Counted from the stretch's first letter, positions 16,813 through 26,228 are shown. The stretch: DNA of 64,000 nucleotides from Flavobacterium sp. 1355 (GCF_017833415.1 NZ_JAFICC010000001.1:372001-436000); one strand, 5' to 3'. Notes: a model not told the origin generated them from the sequence alone. Made by a program: numbers and translations.

Positions 16813-18222
16813 TTATTCAGTCCATTGTGTATGGAAAACGCCGGTAGTATCTGTACGTTCGTACGTATGCGCACCAAAATAATCACGCTGCGCCTGAATT
16901 AGATTTGTTGGGAGATTTTCTGATCGGTAAGCATCAAAATAAGCTAACGAATTCATCAATCCTGCTACTGGCAATCCTTTTTGAACCGCAAACTGAATTA
17001 CCGCTCTCATTCCTGCCTGGTTTTCTGTTAATTTTGAAGCAATTCCACTATCTAAAAGTAAGTTTGGTAAATCTGCTTTTGTAACATATGCTTTTCTGAA
17101 ATCTTCCAACATAGTAGCACGAATAATGCATCCGCCGCGCCATATTTTAGCAACAGTTTCCAGATTTAATCCGTAGTTATATTCTTTAGATGCAGTATGA
17201 AGCTGTGCTAATCCTTGTGCATACGTAACAACAATAGAAAAGTATAATGCTGATTTTAGTGCCGCAATTGCCTCACTGGAATTAACATTAGATTCGTTTG
17301 TATTCCAAACTAATTTTTTAGCAGCTTCAATTCTTTCCGGTTTTGTTTTAGACATATCACGCATTACAACCGCCGCATCAATAGTGGGTACCGGCACTTG
17401 TAAATCCATTGCATTTTGAGAAGTCCATTTTCCTGTTCCTTTTGATTTTGCCCAATCAGATATTTTATTGATTAACAGCGTTCCGTCTTCATCTTTTTGT
17501 TTTAGGATGCTTGCTGTAATTTCAATCAGATAAGATTTAAGATCGTGTGTTTGGTTCCATTCTGCAAAAGTTTTCTGAATGGTCTCTTCATCCAGATTAT
17601 AACCTCTTTTCATCAGGTCATAAACTTCAGAAATCAGCTGCATGATTCCGTACTCAATTCCGTTATGAACCATTTTTACATAGTTTCCGGCAGAACCATT
17701 TCCTAGGTATTCCACACAAGGCTCTCCATCTACTTTTGCTGCAATTGCTTCAAAAATAGGACGAAGTCTTTCATAAGCTTTCTGATCTCCGCCAGGCATC
17801 ATAGCAGGACCAAATCTGGCCCCTTTTTCACCTCCTGAAATTCCCATTCCAAAGAAATGGATTCCTTTTTCGGATAATTCTAAAAATCTTCTGTCTGTAT
17901 CGGTGAAGTAGGTGTTTCCACCATCAATTATAATATCACCCTGATCTAAATGCGGCAATAGACTTGCAATAGCGCTGTCTACCGGTTTTCCTGCAGGAAC
18001 AAGCAGCATAATGGCTCTTGGCTGCTGAATAAGCGATACAAAATGCTTTACATCTGTTGTTGCTTCAATAGTATTATTAGGATCTGCTTCTTGTTGAAGA
18101 GAGTTGACTTTTTCGGTATCTAAGTCTAAACCTGCAGCCGCAAAGTTGTGGCTGGCGATATTTAAAAGTAAGTTACGGCCCATTACACCGAGTCCCACAA
18201 TTCCAAAATCGAATTTGTTCAT
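16813..18222 (-). CDS. gnd: 6-phosphogluconate dehydrogenase, decarboxylating
   Basis: A 469-residue enzyme that converts 6-phosphogluconate to ribulose 5-phosphate, CO2 and NADPH. It begins with the nucleotide-binding FGIVGLGVMGRNLLLN, has the signature IDGGNTYFTDTDRR and the substrate motif KMVHNGIEYG, and has the long C-terminal helical domain of the 470-residue dimeric form. It is the first gene of the leftward gnd-zwf-pgl operon. The 249 bases upstream must hold the promoter, but I found no clean TAnnTTTG there. Confidence 0.96.
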   Translation of the reverse strand: MNKFDFGIVGLGVMGRNLLLNIASHNFAAAGLDLDTEKVNSLQQEADPNNTIEATTDVKHFVSLIQQPRAIMLLVPAGKPVDSAIASLLPHLDQGDIIIDGGNTYFTDTDRRFLELSEKGIHFFGMGISGGEKGARFGPAMMPGGDQKAYERLRPIFEAIAAKVDGEPCVEYLGNGSAGNYVKMVHNGIEYGIMQLISEVYDLMKRGYNLDEETIQKTFAEWNQTHDLKSYLIEITASILKQKDEDGTLLINKISDWAKSKGTGKWTSQNAMDLQVPVPTIDAAVVMRDMSKTKPERIEAAKKLVWNTNESNVNSSEAIAALKSALYFSIVVTYAQGLAQLHTASKEYNYGLNLETVAKIWRGGCIIRATMLEDFRKAYVTKADLPNLLLDSGIASKLTENQAGMRAVIQFAVQKGLPVAGLMNSLAYFDAYRSENLPTNLIQAQRDYFGAHTYERTDTTGVFHTQWTE

Positions 18223-18471
18223 AGTTTTAATTGACTAAATTATTAGTGTGTTGTTGTTTCAATAAACTGAAATAAGAAGCAGTTTTACTGTTTTAATGCC
18301 TGTTAGCGCATTTATTGACAGTATTGTTTTACAACTCTTACTTATTTAAGATTTGCTGGGCTAAGTTAAAAAAAAGCTGGCATATTAAGGCAGGATTTAT
18401 TTGTTTTATCCCATTTATGCAGTATGTTTATAGGTGTAAATGATACACTAATAATCTGTTTTTTTGGCTTC

Positions 18472-18813
18472 CTAGATTACAAACGCCTTTAGTTTAGCCA
18501 TTTTGCCATCGGTAAATTTCCAGACATCACAGTACGAATAATCAATTAGTTTTCCATCTTTATTTTTCAGGCTTATTTTGCCTATAGCTGTAACATAATC
18601 ACCTTCGGCAATAAAATTTTCAACCATAAATTTTGGCGGTTCCTTATAAGCTTCTTTCATATATTGTCTAACAGCTTCTTTTCCTTTTAATGTCTGATCG
18701 CCTATAAAAATCCATTCTGTATCTTCTGTACAAAAAGACAAAAAATCTTCATATCTGCTTTCTGTAATTGCTGTGTTTGCTTTTTGGAGTATTTCTTTAT
18801 TCGTTAAGTTCAT
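18472..18813 (-). CDS. SnoaL-like/NTF2 family protein
   Basis: A 113-residue cone-shaped NTF2-fold protein. Typical features are the N-terminal helix NKEILQKANTAITESRYEDFLSF, TEDTEWIFIGDQTLKGKEAVRQYM, and the final strands KDGKLIDYSYCDVWKFTDGKMAKLKAFV. Members include ketosteroid-isomerase-like enzymes and plain binding proteins, and the substrate cannot be read from the sequence. It is the last gene of a leftward group with a lipoprotein and a membrane protein, 27 bases downstream of the former. Confidence 0.82.
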   Translation of the reverse strand: MNLTNKEILQKANTAITESRYEDFLSFCTEDTEWIFIGDQTLKGKEAVRQYMKEAYKEPPKFMVENFIAEGDYVTAIGKISLKNKDGKLIDYSYCDVWKFTDGKMAKLKAFVI

Positions 18814-18840
18814 AAGTTCCTTTTTTAAGTTTACGGCGAT

Positions 18841-19545
18841 TTAATCCTGTTTAAAATTTTTCAGACTGCCATCATCATTAAACTGAATAGAATATCGTTC
18901 GCGGCTTCCGTTTATAGTTGTCGGATACCATCGTATTTGATTATTCCAAATCGTGAGGTAAGTACTGCTGAGCGGTTTAGCACCTTCAATTTCCTGTGCT
19001 TTTTTATTGTAAATTTCAGCTACTTTGGCAGCATTCACAAAACGGACTTTATTTAGCGAAACCAAACGGCCTTTTATATCATCCCGCACAGATAACTGAA
19101 CTGGTCTTGGGTCAGACCATTGATTGTTTCGAAATTCATAAGCATCAATATACTTAGGGTTTTCAGGATGCTGCAGCATGACATTTATTGTTCCGTCGTT
19201 GTAGAAATAAAGGGTAGAATAAATAAAAATTTCTTTTCCCGCATACTTAGGCAGTTTTCTAAGCGCTTCTTCTGCTTTTTGCAATTCTTCAGTGTGGGTC
19301 AAAAAATCAATTCCTTTACTTTCAGTATGAGTTTGCGTATAAGTTGTTGTATGACTTTCTATTACGGTTTTTATAATCGAATCAACATTGGGCGGTTTTA
19401 TCTCATTATTTTGAACAGTTGGATTTATGGTTTCATTGCTAATTAAGGTATCTGTTGGGGTAATTGTTTCTGTAATGCTTTTGGATATTTGTTCACAACT
19501 AAAAAAAAGCGGGCAGCAAATGGTTAAAATAAATAGCTTTTTCAT
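18841..19545 (-). CDS. Hypothetical lipoprotein
   Basis: A 234-residue exported lipoprotein: signal peptide MKKLFILTICCPLFFSC with the lipid-bearing Cys at residue 17. A Thr/Ser/Asn-rich linker (residues ~20-75) leads to a domain with paired WSDPRPVQLSVRDDIKGR and IRWYPTTINGSRERYSIQF segments, which looks beta-rich. I recognise no family. Its start is separated by one base from the stop of the upstream membrane-protein gene, so the two are very likely co-translated and may act together at the envelope. Confidence 0.7.
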   Translation of the reverse strand: MKKLFILTICCPLFFSCEQISKSITETITPTDTLISNETINPTVQNNEIKPPNVDSIIKTVIESHTTTYTQTHTESKGIDFLTHTEELQKAEEALRKLPKYAGKEIFIYSTLYFYNDGTINVMLQHPENPKYIDAYEFRNNQWSDPRPVQLSVRDDIKGRLVSLNKVRFVNAAKVAEIYNKKAQEIEGAKPLSSTYLTIWNNQIRWYPTTINGSRERYSIQFNDDGSLKNFKQD

Positions 19546-19546
19546 T

Positions 19547-20533
19547 TTATAATATATTGTTTAAATCGTTAGCAAATGCAATTTGATTCGGATTTTCCGG
19601 CAGATAAAAAATTTCTATATATTCTTGTTTTGTACTGTCAAGATCCAAAAGACCAACAATTTTCTTAAGAATATTTCTGTGTACGTGATGTTTATGGTCT
19701 GTATATTCCAGTGTAAAACGCATTTCGGGCTGCTCGTTAATGTAAGTTCCCGTCTGGCTCACTTTTAGTAATTTGGCGCGGGTTTTTATTCCACCAAACT
19801 TAATCATAAGTGCATCACTGCCTAATCCGCTAAATTTGCTAAAAATGAATTGTATCAGATATCGATACAACAAAAGCGTAAATGCACAGACAATTAGCGG
19901 GTGGCCAATGCACATAAAGCGCCATCCCATTCCGTAACTTTCATATCGGTAAGAAAAAATATAGTAGGCAATTACAGCAATTGTCAGGATTACCCAGCCT
20001 AATATCCTTAGAATAAATACCCTTGTATTTAGCGTTACGGTTGTAGTGTTAATTATAAAATTCGGTTCTTTATTTAGATTTCTGTTAAGTAATAAATTTA
20101 ATTTTTTCCCAACTTCAAAACGGCGTTCATGCGGTTTCATATCAGTAATGGTGGTTTTATGTTTTATTTCGGTATCGGCAAGGTTTTTAAAACATAATTC
20201 AAGTTCATATGTGTTTAATTTTGCGTTTGGCCGCGAAATTTTTACAGCACTTATGATTTTTGCTTCACGCTGTACACCATTTTTTTTAATATTTTCTAAA
20301 TTTCTCTTTGTGATAAAGATCTGAACGATCCATTTTCTAAAATAGCCCATTAAGACTATGAGCCAAAGAATAACAGAAAAGGCAAGATAGCCAAGAGCGA
20401 TATAAGGATTTTTATCTTTTAGCGTAGCGACATCAAATTCGCTGTTAATGGCATAATATAAAAACATTGGAAAAGGAATTGCAAAAAAGAGCATATAAAG
20501 TGCCCAGAAAATAATGCCAAGATGTTTTTTCAT
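19547..20533 (-). CDS. Hypothetical membrane protein (DUF3592-like)
   Basis: A 328-residue inner-membrane protein with about four hydrophobic segments: residues ~5-28 and ~45-65, and a second pair around 175-225. Between and after them lie two similar soluble modules (VQREAKIISAVKISRP and IKTRAKLLKVSQTGTY), which resemble the DUF3592 type fold. I chose the ATG at 20533. The longer frame starts at a TTG at 20623 that lies inside a TAAATTTG -7 element, so it could not be translated from that promoter. It is the first gene of a three-gene operon with the lipoprotein and NTF2-like genes. Confidence 0.65.
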   Translation of the reverse strand: MKKHLGIIFWALYMLFFAIPFPMFLYYAINSEFDVATLKDKNPYIALGYLAFSVILWLIVLMGYFRKWIVQIFITKRNLENIKKNGVQREAKIISAVKISRPNAKLNTYELELCFKNLADTEIKHKTTITDMKPHERRFEVGKKLNLLLNRNLNKEPNFIINTTTVTLNTRVFILRILGWVILTIAVIAYYIFSYRYESYGMGWRFMCIGHPLIVCAFTLLLYRYLIQFIFSKFSGLGSDALMIKFGGIKTRAKLLKVSQTGTYINEQPEMRFTLEYTDHKHHVHRNILKKIVGLLDLDSTKQEYIEIFYLPENPNQIAFANDLNNIL

Positions 20534-20620
20534 TCCTTGTGGTATTTTGAATTCATATATTTTTTTGACAAGTAAAGACGCTGCTCTTTTTGATAAAGCA
20601 TTATGAAAGAGCCTTGTACT

Positions 20621-20628
20621 CAAATTTA
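20621..20628 (-). promoter_or_regulatory. -7 element TAAATTTG for the leftward membrane-protein operon
   Basis: A minus-strand TAnnTTTG match overlapping a possible TTG start; it favours the ATG at 20533. Its mate for the divergent gene is at 20701-20708. Confidence 0.42.
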
Positions 20629-20700
20629 CATAAAATAAAATAAAACTATAATTAAAATTTGTCAGGAATTTTTTAAATTAGCTTAAATGTAATTTTTTCT

Positions 20701-20708
20701 TAAATTTG
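20701..20708 (+). promoter_or_regulatory. -7 element TAAATTTG for bphO-bphP
   Basis: A TAnnTTTG match 48 bases before the heme oxygenase start at 20756. The same octamer appears on the other strand 73 bases away for the divergent operon. Confidence 0.5.
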
Positions 20709-20755
20709 CTTTAGAGAAGATTCCGACAAGCCTTTCAAATTTTGTAATACCACCT

Positions 20756-21352
20756 ATGAGCTCAAATACAATACCTTTACTATCTTCCAATTTTCTTACT
20801 GATTTAAAAGCTCATACAGCAGATTCACATAAAAATCTGGAGAATCTTCCGGTTTCGGCTTCGATTTTATCTCCCGATATAAAAATAGAGGACTACTGTC
20901 ATTATTTAAGTCTTATGCATGACGTGCATAAAAGTACTGAAGAAGTAGTTTTTCCTTTGCTCACCGGGGTAATTACTGATTTAGAAGAAAGAAAAAAAGT
21001 ATCTTTAATCGAACAGGATTTATTATTCCTGAAGTTCAGTAAATCTATTTCAACAACTATTTTTCAGGATGCAGATATAACAATTCCGTTTGCACTTGGA
21101 ATATTATATGTTATTGAAGGTTCAACGCTAGGCGGAAGATTTATTTTAAAAAATGTGTCAGCAAATCCACAACTTTCGGGTAATGAAGGAGTATCGTATT
21201 TTAGTGGTTACGGAGACAAAACAGGAAGTTATTGGAAATCTTTTCTGAATATGCTTTCAGAATACGAAAATAATAACAATTGTGCAGAAGAAATTATAAA
21301 GGGCGCAGTTTATGCGTTTGACAATATTTACAACCATTTTGGCGGGAGATAG
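20756..21352 (+). CDS. bphO: Biliverdin-producing heme oxygenase
   Basis: A 198-residue bacterial heme oxygenase. It opens heme to biliverdin, the chromophore of the phytochrome encoded next. The proximal His motif LKAHTADSHKNLENLP is seen with His25 in the family position. The central helix with glycines is LYVIEGSTLGGRFIL. Five bases separate it from the bacteriophytochrome gene, the usual operon arrangement of a chromophore-making enzyme with its photoreceptor. It is cytoplasmic. Confidence 0.9.
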   Translation: MSSNTIPLLSSNFLTDLKAHTADSHKNLENLPVSASILSPDIKIEDYCHYLSLMHDVHKSTEEVVFPLLTGVITDLEERKKVSLIEQDLLFLKFSKSISTTIFQDADITIPFALGILYVIEGSTLGGRFILKNVSANPQLSGNEGVSYFSGYGDKTGSYWKSFLNMLSEYENNNNCAEEIIKGAVYAFDNIYNHFGGR

Positions 21353-21357
21353 AAAGA

Positions 21358-23625
21358 ATGAAGATTAAAGATATAGTAAATCGAAATAATGTTACGCTAA
21401 CCAATTGTGAACATGAACCGATACATGTACCGGGTAAAATTCAGCCTCACGGATTTTTAATAGGCCTTGATCTGAACAAAAAAATTGATTTTTGTACAGA
21501 AAATATTTCCTTGTTTGTCAGCGTACTTCACATTGAGGTACTTGGGAAAAGTTTTGCCGATGTTTTTGGATTAAAAGCAGAGCAGCAAATCTATAACTAT
21601 ATTAATAAAGATAAAGCTCAGGATGTTTTTCCTCTTGAGATTGATCTCCTTGGAAAAGTATTTCAGGTTAGCATACACAAAAGTTTTGACATCTATATTC
21701 TGGAAGCTGAGCCTAAATTTGGAGGAAGAGAAAAACTGGCTGATGTGTACACACAGACTATTCATTTTATAACCCAAATGAACAATACCAAATCGCTTAA
21801 GGATTTGTGCGCGCTTGTTGCAAAAGGAACCCGGGAGATAACAGGTTACGATCGTGTGATGATTTATCGTTTTGATGAGCAATATAATGGCGAAGTTTTT
21901 GCCGAAAGCTGCAGAGAAGATTTAGAGTCATTTTTGGGATTGCATTACCCACATACAGATATTCCGGCGCAAGCCAGAGAACTATATATTAGAAACCAGC
22001 TTAGATTAATAGTAGATGTTAATTATGAACCGGTTCCAATTTTTACAGTTGACGATTCAGAAAACAAAAGCCTGGACTTAAGCCTCTCCATACTTAGAAG
22101 TACATCACCAATTCACGTAGAATATTTACAAAATATGGGTGTTGGTGCTACGCTTACAATTTCATTAATTCACAATGACCGGCTTTGGGGCCTCATTGCC
22201 TGCCATCATTACTCAAAAAAGAACATATCCCCGGAAGTCAGGCTTGCAGCAAAGATTCAGGGACAGTTTATCACTTCTCAGATTGATATAAGGCAGTCTA
22301 ATGATGAAAACATAAATGCACAAAAAACAGCTGAAGCGCTTGAACAATTGACAGGTATTGACCTTCCGCTGGTTCAGGACTCATTAGAGAAAATAGTTGC
22401 TTCGCCGGAGTTACTGCATATTTGCAATGCGGCAGGAGTTTCTATTACATGCAGAGGTAAAATCTATAAAAACGGATTAACGCCTACAGACGACCAGATT
22501 ACAGCATTAACAGACTCTATTTCTGATCTAAAAATAACAACAATATTTACTACAAACAAGGTTAACGACTATTTTCCCGAATTGGAAAATTGCCCAACTG
22601 TTGCCGGTATTATTTATCATTCGCTAGGCAGTGCCGATCATATCATTTGGTACAGGCCCGAAAGCATATCAGAAATTAACTGGGGTGGTGATCCCGAAAA
22701 AAGTATAGTAAAAGATAGTACAGGCCTGCATCCGCGAAATTCTTTTAATATTTGGAAACAGATTATTAAAAATCAGAGCAGTAAATGGAAACAATATGAA
22801 ATTAACGGTGCAGCTCAATATGCTCACGTTCTTCATAACCAGCTTATGATGATTATGCTGAGTGAAGAGGAAGAAAAATACCGTACTCAAAGCGAAATTC
22901 TTCGTGAAACCAATTCAGAACTCGAAAACATCAACTGGATTAGTACGCATGATTTACAGGAGCCTTTGCGAAAAATACAACTGATCACCTCTAAGGTAAT
23001 GTCTGAAATTGATGTTGCGACTATTGATTCTATTGCTCATTCGCTCGAGCGTGTATCAAAATCTGCCAGCAGAATGAGGGTTTTACTGGAAGATATTCTA
23101 AAGTACACCAGAATTAAGAACACACAGGGAATTCTGGAAAAAACAGATTTAAATCATATTCTTCAGGTTACAATAGAGGATATGAGTGAAATGATTACAG
23201 AAACCCATGCTGTAATTAAATATGAAAATCTTCCCGAGATTCATTCAATTAGTTTTTTAATGAAACAGTTGTTTTCGAATATTATACAGAATTCATTAAA
23301 ATATGCATCAACAGAGAGAACTCCTGTTATCACAATAACGGCTTCTCAGGAACCTGTTTTAATAAAAGAAATGTTTAAGGTATATTGTAACTGGATTCGT
23401 TTCTCTGATAATGGAATTGGTTTTGATCAACAATATGCCGAATCAATTTTTAAGGTTTTTAGCAGGCTGCATCATAAGGATGAATATACAGGATCAGGGA
23501 TTGGCCTTGCGTTATGCAAAAAAATAATGCAGGCAGTGGGAGGCGCTATTTTTGCAGAAGGAAAACCAGGAGAAGGAACAGATATAATACTCTATTTTCC
23601 TTGTGATCCATTAGACATACTTTAG
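21358..23625 (+). CDS. bphP: Bacteriophytochrome histidine kinase
   Basis: A 755-residue red/far-red light sensor. The N-terminal extension carries the biliverdin-binding Cys17 in NCEHEPIHVPGKIQPHG. PAS, GAF and PHY domains fill residues ~20-500. The GAF has YPHTDIP (residues 197-203, normally PASDIP) with the conserved Asp201, plus His253 (SPIHVEYL) and His283-284. The kinase has His531 in STHDLQEPLRKIQ and an ATPase ending with GSGIGLALCKKIM. There is no receiver domain and no response regulator nearby. The output partner is therefore unknown. Confidence 0.93.
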   Translation: MKIKDIVNRNNVTLTNCEHEPIHVPGKIQPHGFLIGLDLNKKIDFCTENISLFVSVLHIEVLGKSFADVFGLKAEQQIYNYINKDKAQDVFPLEIDLLGKVFQVSIHKSFDIYILEAEPKFGGREKLADVYTQTIHFITQMNNTKSLKDLCALVAKGTREITGYDRVMIYRFDEQYNGEVFAESCREDLESFLGLHYPHTDIPAQARELYIRNQLRLIVDVNYEPVPIFTVDDSENKSLDLSLSILRSTSPIHVEYLQNMGVGATLTISLIHNDRLWGLIACHHYSKKNISPEVRLAAKIQGQFITSQIDIRQSNDENINAQKTAEALEQLTGIDLPLVQDSLEKIVASPELLHICNAAGVSITCRGKIYKNGLTPTDDQITALTDSISDLKITTIFTTNKVNDYFPELENCPTVAGIIYHSLGSADHIIWYRPESISEINWGGDPEKSIVKDSTGLHPRNSFNIWKQIIKNQSSKWKQYEINGAAQYAHVLHNQLMMIMLSEEEEKYRTQSEILRETNSELENINWISTHDLQEPLRKIQLITSKVMSEIDVATIDSIAHSLERVSKSASRMRVLLEDILKYTRIKNTQGILEKTDLNHILQVTIEDMSEMITETHAVIKYENLPEIHSISFLMKQLFSNIIQNSLKYASTERTPVITITASQEPVLIKEMFKVYCNWIRFSDNGIGFDQQYAESIFKVFSRLHHKDEYTGSGIGLALCKKIMQAVGGAIFAEGKPGEGTDIILYFPCDPLDIL

Positions 23626-23694
23626 AATTAAAATTGAGATTGGGAATTAAGTAGGTTCTTTTACAATCTGGACGTGATTATTTCAAGATAACAC

Positions 23695-23773
23695 ATTGTC
23701 AGACTGAGCGAAATCGAAGTTTCCACAAAGTTATTTAGCATGACAGGACTTCGACTTCGCTTAGTCTGACAAT
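23695..23773. repeat. 26-bp imperfect inverted repeat between bphP and the PhyH gene
   Basis: Arms 23695-23720 and 23748-23773 match in reverse complement with two differences, both compatible with G-U pairing, around a 27-base spacer. Core words are TCAGACTGAGCGAAATCGAAG and its complement. It has no T-tail, so it is not a simple terminator; it looks like an interspersed repeat of the kind found many times in Flavobacterium genomes. Confidence 0.65.
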
Positions 23774-23823
23774 ACATATAGAGTTACTTTGTAACTTAAT
23801 CTTTGGACAAAGATTAAACATAA

Positions 23824-24744
23824 TCACAACCACTCACCCGAAGCATTATAATCCTCAGGTAAATAGGTAAGATATTGTACCATCCTGGGTGTTTTTCCTT
23901 TGTTTGGAGTGGCACAATGTGGTAATGTATTGTTCCAAATTATAAAATCACCCGCATTTCCAATTACAGGTTTTGGTTTGAGGGTTTTTATGGCTTTATC
24001 TCTTGGGTTTTCATTTGGTTCCAGACTGTTTAGCCATTGCGTTATTTCGTTATGAAACCCCGGTACACAGTGAAATGCACCATCCTCAGGACCACAATCA
24101 GTAAGATAGAGTAGTCCCTGTAATCCAAATGTAATGGGCTGGCTTAAGCTCGTATCCCAATGAAGCGGACTTCCTAAAAAATTAAATCCAATAGTTTCTG
24201 GCGGATTAAAACTTACTTTATCAATAGTTTTGTATATTTTGTTTGTATTGTAAAGTTGTTCATATGCTTTTCTTATCCTTGGAGAAAATCTGTTTTTATT
24301 TAATGTTTCATGATCAGAAAAATTAAGCATTAAACCTCTTTGGTTTTCATGCCTGGTATACCAGGTTCCTTTATTGTTGGGATCCATTTTGAGATAATCC
24401 CATATTGCTCGTTGAGTATCTTCACAATCTTTTTTCGAAATAGCTTCTTTTATAATGATGTATCCATTTTTATCCCAAAATTCAAGATCTTCCCCAGACA
24501 GGACATTCGTTTTTAAATGTTCAAGCTCTATTTTTTCGTTTGTCTGTCGGTTTATGACCCAGGCTTTAAAGGTTTTAAAATCTGGTTTCTCAATGTAGAG
24601 AAACTGTAACGTATCTTCCATACCAATGCCTAATTGATATAAAGTTTTAATTTCTTTGTCCCAACTTTTATGATCTGTAGCAGTAGGAATAGAGGAGGGA
24701 TGTACAATACGTTTCCAAAAAGTTTCAAGAATTGTCCAGTGCAT
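23824..24744 (-). CDS. Phytanoyl-CoA dioxygenase (PhyH) family protein
   Basis: A 306-residue Fe(II)/2-oxoglutarate-dependent oxygenase. The iron ligands are seen as HWDTS (His-x-Asp) near residue 200 and the distal His in NTLPHCATPNKGKTPRM, followed by the Arg expected to bind 2-oxoglutarate. The N-terminal ~90 residues are an extension. The substrate is unknown; the family hydroxylates fatty acyl, amino acid or natural-product substrates. It stands alone, with a repeat on its left and a divergent L,D-transpeptidase-like gene on its right. Confidence 0.85.
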   Translation of the reverse strand: MHWTILETFWKRIVHPSSIPTATDHKSWDKEIKTLYQLGIGMEDTLQFLYIEKPDFKTFKAWVINRQTNEKIELEHLKTNVLSGEDLEFWDKNGYIIIKEAISKKDCEDTQRAIWDYLKMDPNNKGTWYTRHENQRGLMLNFSDHETLNKNRFSPRIRKAYEQLYNTNKIYKTIDKVSFNPPETIGFNFLGSPLHWDTSLSQPITFGLQGLLYLTDCGPEDGAFHCVPGFHNEITQWLNSLEPNENPRDKAIKTLKPKPVIGNAGDFIIWNNTLPHCATPNKGKTPRMVQYLTYLPEDYNASGEWL

Positions 24745-25051
24745 ATTTTACATATTTAAAATTTTTCAGGGTTAGGGTGCTGAAAGTTATAATTCAAAAA
24801 TAATCTTTTAGTGGTTTATCATTGATAGTACAAATACCTGATTTTACAATTGAAAACTCAATTTTTTATATCGATTTTAGAAAGGGTAGAGTTTTAGTAT
24901 AAATCACATTTTCAATAGTTTACAAAAAATTTAACACACAGACATGGGAATTATATAAATATTCTCCATAATTTTGCAACATCAAAAAGTGAAATATTAA
25001 GCTTTTCATGAATTGATATCCCAAATCTTATTTAACTTTATAATACTGCAT
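24745..25051. other. Divergent intergenic region
   Basis: About 307 bases with no gene. A rightward -7 element is at 24969-24976, and TATTTTTG read leftward at 24795-24802 may serve the PhyH gene. I see nothing else. Confidence 0.5.
24969..24976 (+). promoter_or_regulatory. -7 element TAATTTTG of the YkuD-like gene
   Basis: TAnnTTTG match 75 bases before the ATG at 25052. No TTG at the ideal spacing. Confidence 0.4.
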
Positions 25052-25651
25052 ATGAGAATAATTTTTATGGTATTGTTTGTTTGCCTTAGCTCTTTCACAA
25101 CCTACAACGTGACAGACAAAAAGGAAACTTTAACTGAATTTGATATTATGAGACTTACTGATCACGTTAACGAGATCAAATCCATGGCGGGTACTGACCG
25201 AAAATACAGCAACAAAATTGCCTTTTTTGTTGACATGAAAATAAAATCAGGAAAAAACCGCTTTTTTGTTTATGACCTGCAAAATGATAAAATCATCGAT
25301 CAGGGATTAGTAGCACACGGCAGCGGTTCTGAGACAGGTGTACAAGGAGATTTAAAATTCAGCAATGTTGCAAACTCCAATTGCACTTCACTAGGCAGAT
25401 ATTCAATAGAAAAATCGTATTATGGTATTTTTGGAAAAGCGTTTAGACTTACCGGTCTTGATGAAACCAATTGTAATGCTGCTAAACGAGCTATTGTATT
25501 GCACCAGTATTCTGCAGTTCCTTATGAAGAACAAGATCATTATATTGCGAGAAGCCATGGCTGTCCAATGGTAAACGAAATATTTTTTAAAAGACTGGAG
25601 AAAATCATTGAAAGTTCAGATTCTAAAATTATGCTTTACGTTTATTACTAG
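25052..25651 (+). CDS. Murein L,D-transpeptidase catalytic domain family protein (YkuD_2-like)
   Basis: A 199-residue exported protein with a signal peptide (MRIIFMVLFVCLSSFTTYNV). The catalytic domain contains the SHGCP motif (residues 168-172, nucleophile Cys171) of the L,D-transpeptidase fold and the segment YDLQNDKIIDQGLVAHGSGS. It is predicted to cross-link or trim peptidoglycan in the periplasm. I chose the ATG at 25052; the frame is open from a TTG at 25013 that would precede the signal peptide with a hydrophobic tail. A perfect palindromic terminator follows. Confidence 0.85.
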   Translation: MRIIFMVLFVCLSSFTTYNVTDKKETLTEFDIMRLTDHVNEIKSMAGTDRKYSNKIAFFVDMKIKSGKNRFFVYDLQNDKIIDQGLVAHGSGSETGVQGDLKFSNVANSNCTSLGRYSIEKSYYGIFGKAFRLTGLDETNCNAAKRAIVLHQYSAVPYEEQDHYIARSHGCPMVNEIFFKRLEKIIESSDSKIMLYVYY

Positions 25652-25692
25652 ATAGTTGCAAAGCGTACAAGAAGATATATTCTGAATGAAAT

Positions 25693-25722
25693 ATAAAAAA
25701 AGAGCTAATTAGCTCTTTTTTT
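25693..25722. terminator. Bidirectional terminator
   Basis: A self-complementary AGAGCTAATTAGCTCT is flanked by A-run and T-run. It ends both the transpeptidase-like gene and the opposing small gene. Confidence 0.8.
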
Positions 25723-25737
25723 ATACAATTAATTGTC

Positions 25738-25965
25738 TTAACTATTAGTTGAAGCACTTCCTGAACTTCCAGCGCCTCCGCTGTTGTCGTTCTGATCGTT
25801 ATCATAACCACCCTCATTTGTGCGATTGTCGTCACGCTCGTCATCCCAGTCTCCTGTATTTGCGTCTTTATCTTCCGAAGTGTTGTTTTCTTCTGCAGCA
25901 TTCAGTTGCGCATGATAAGGGCATTTTGCAATATTTTCGTTGTAATTGTTATCTGTATTTTCCAT
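25738..25965 (-). CDS. Small acidic hypothetical protein
   Basis: A 75-residue hydrophilic, acidic protein (MENTDNNYNENIAKCPYHAQ) with a Ser/Gly-rich C-terminus (GGAGSSGSASTNS) and no hydrophobic segment. Residues 15-18 (CPYH) contain the only Cys. It looks disordered. The overlapping minus-strand frame at 25629-25901 reads through the same bases but has no such regular composition. I know no function. It could be a stress or salt-responsive small protein, but nothing in the sequence shows this. Confidence 0.55.
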   Translation of the reverse strand: MENTDNNYNENIAKCPYHAQLNAAEENNTSEDKDANTGDWDDERDDNRTNEGGYDNDQNDNSGGAGSSGSASTNS

Positions 25966-26157
25966 GATTATATTATTTAGAAATTTTTTACTGATATTAA
26001 AATTACAGCTATATAATCTATATCATTTACAGCAAATTATAGATTTGTTATCAGATTTACATCTTTCGCGAAAGCGTTATTATAATTTCATTAATTGTAT
26101 GTCAGGAACACTTTATCAGAATTTTGTTAGTGAGTATATTCGTCAAAAAATTAAACA

Positions 26158-26200
26158 CAAAAAAAATCATAAAACCTTTTTTTGAAGGTTTTATGATTTA
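26158..26200 (-). terminator. Terminator after the 73-residue acidic gene
   Basis: On the minus strand ATCATAAAACCTTC pairs with GGTTTTATGAT and is followed by eight T. Confidence 0.7.
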
Positions 26201-26228
26201 GTATAAAATTTAGTTAACTGAATAAAAT

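Noticed and set aside
25629..25901. 90-residue minus-strand frame
   Set aside because: It overlaps the 25738-25965 gene and the terminator in another frame and has no start context or composition of a real protein.
25946..26185. 79-residue plus-strand frame
   Set aside because: It spans a promoter region and a terminator hairpin; no coding signal beyond being open.
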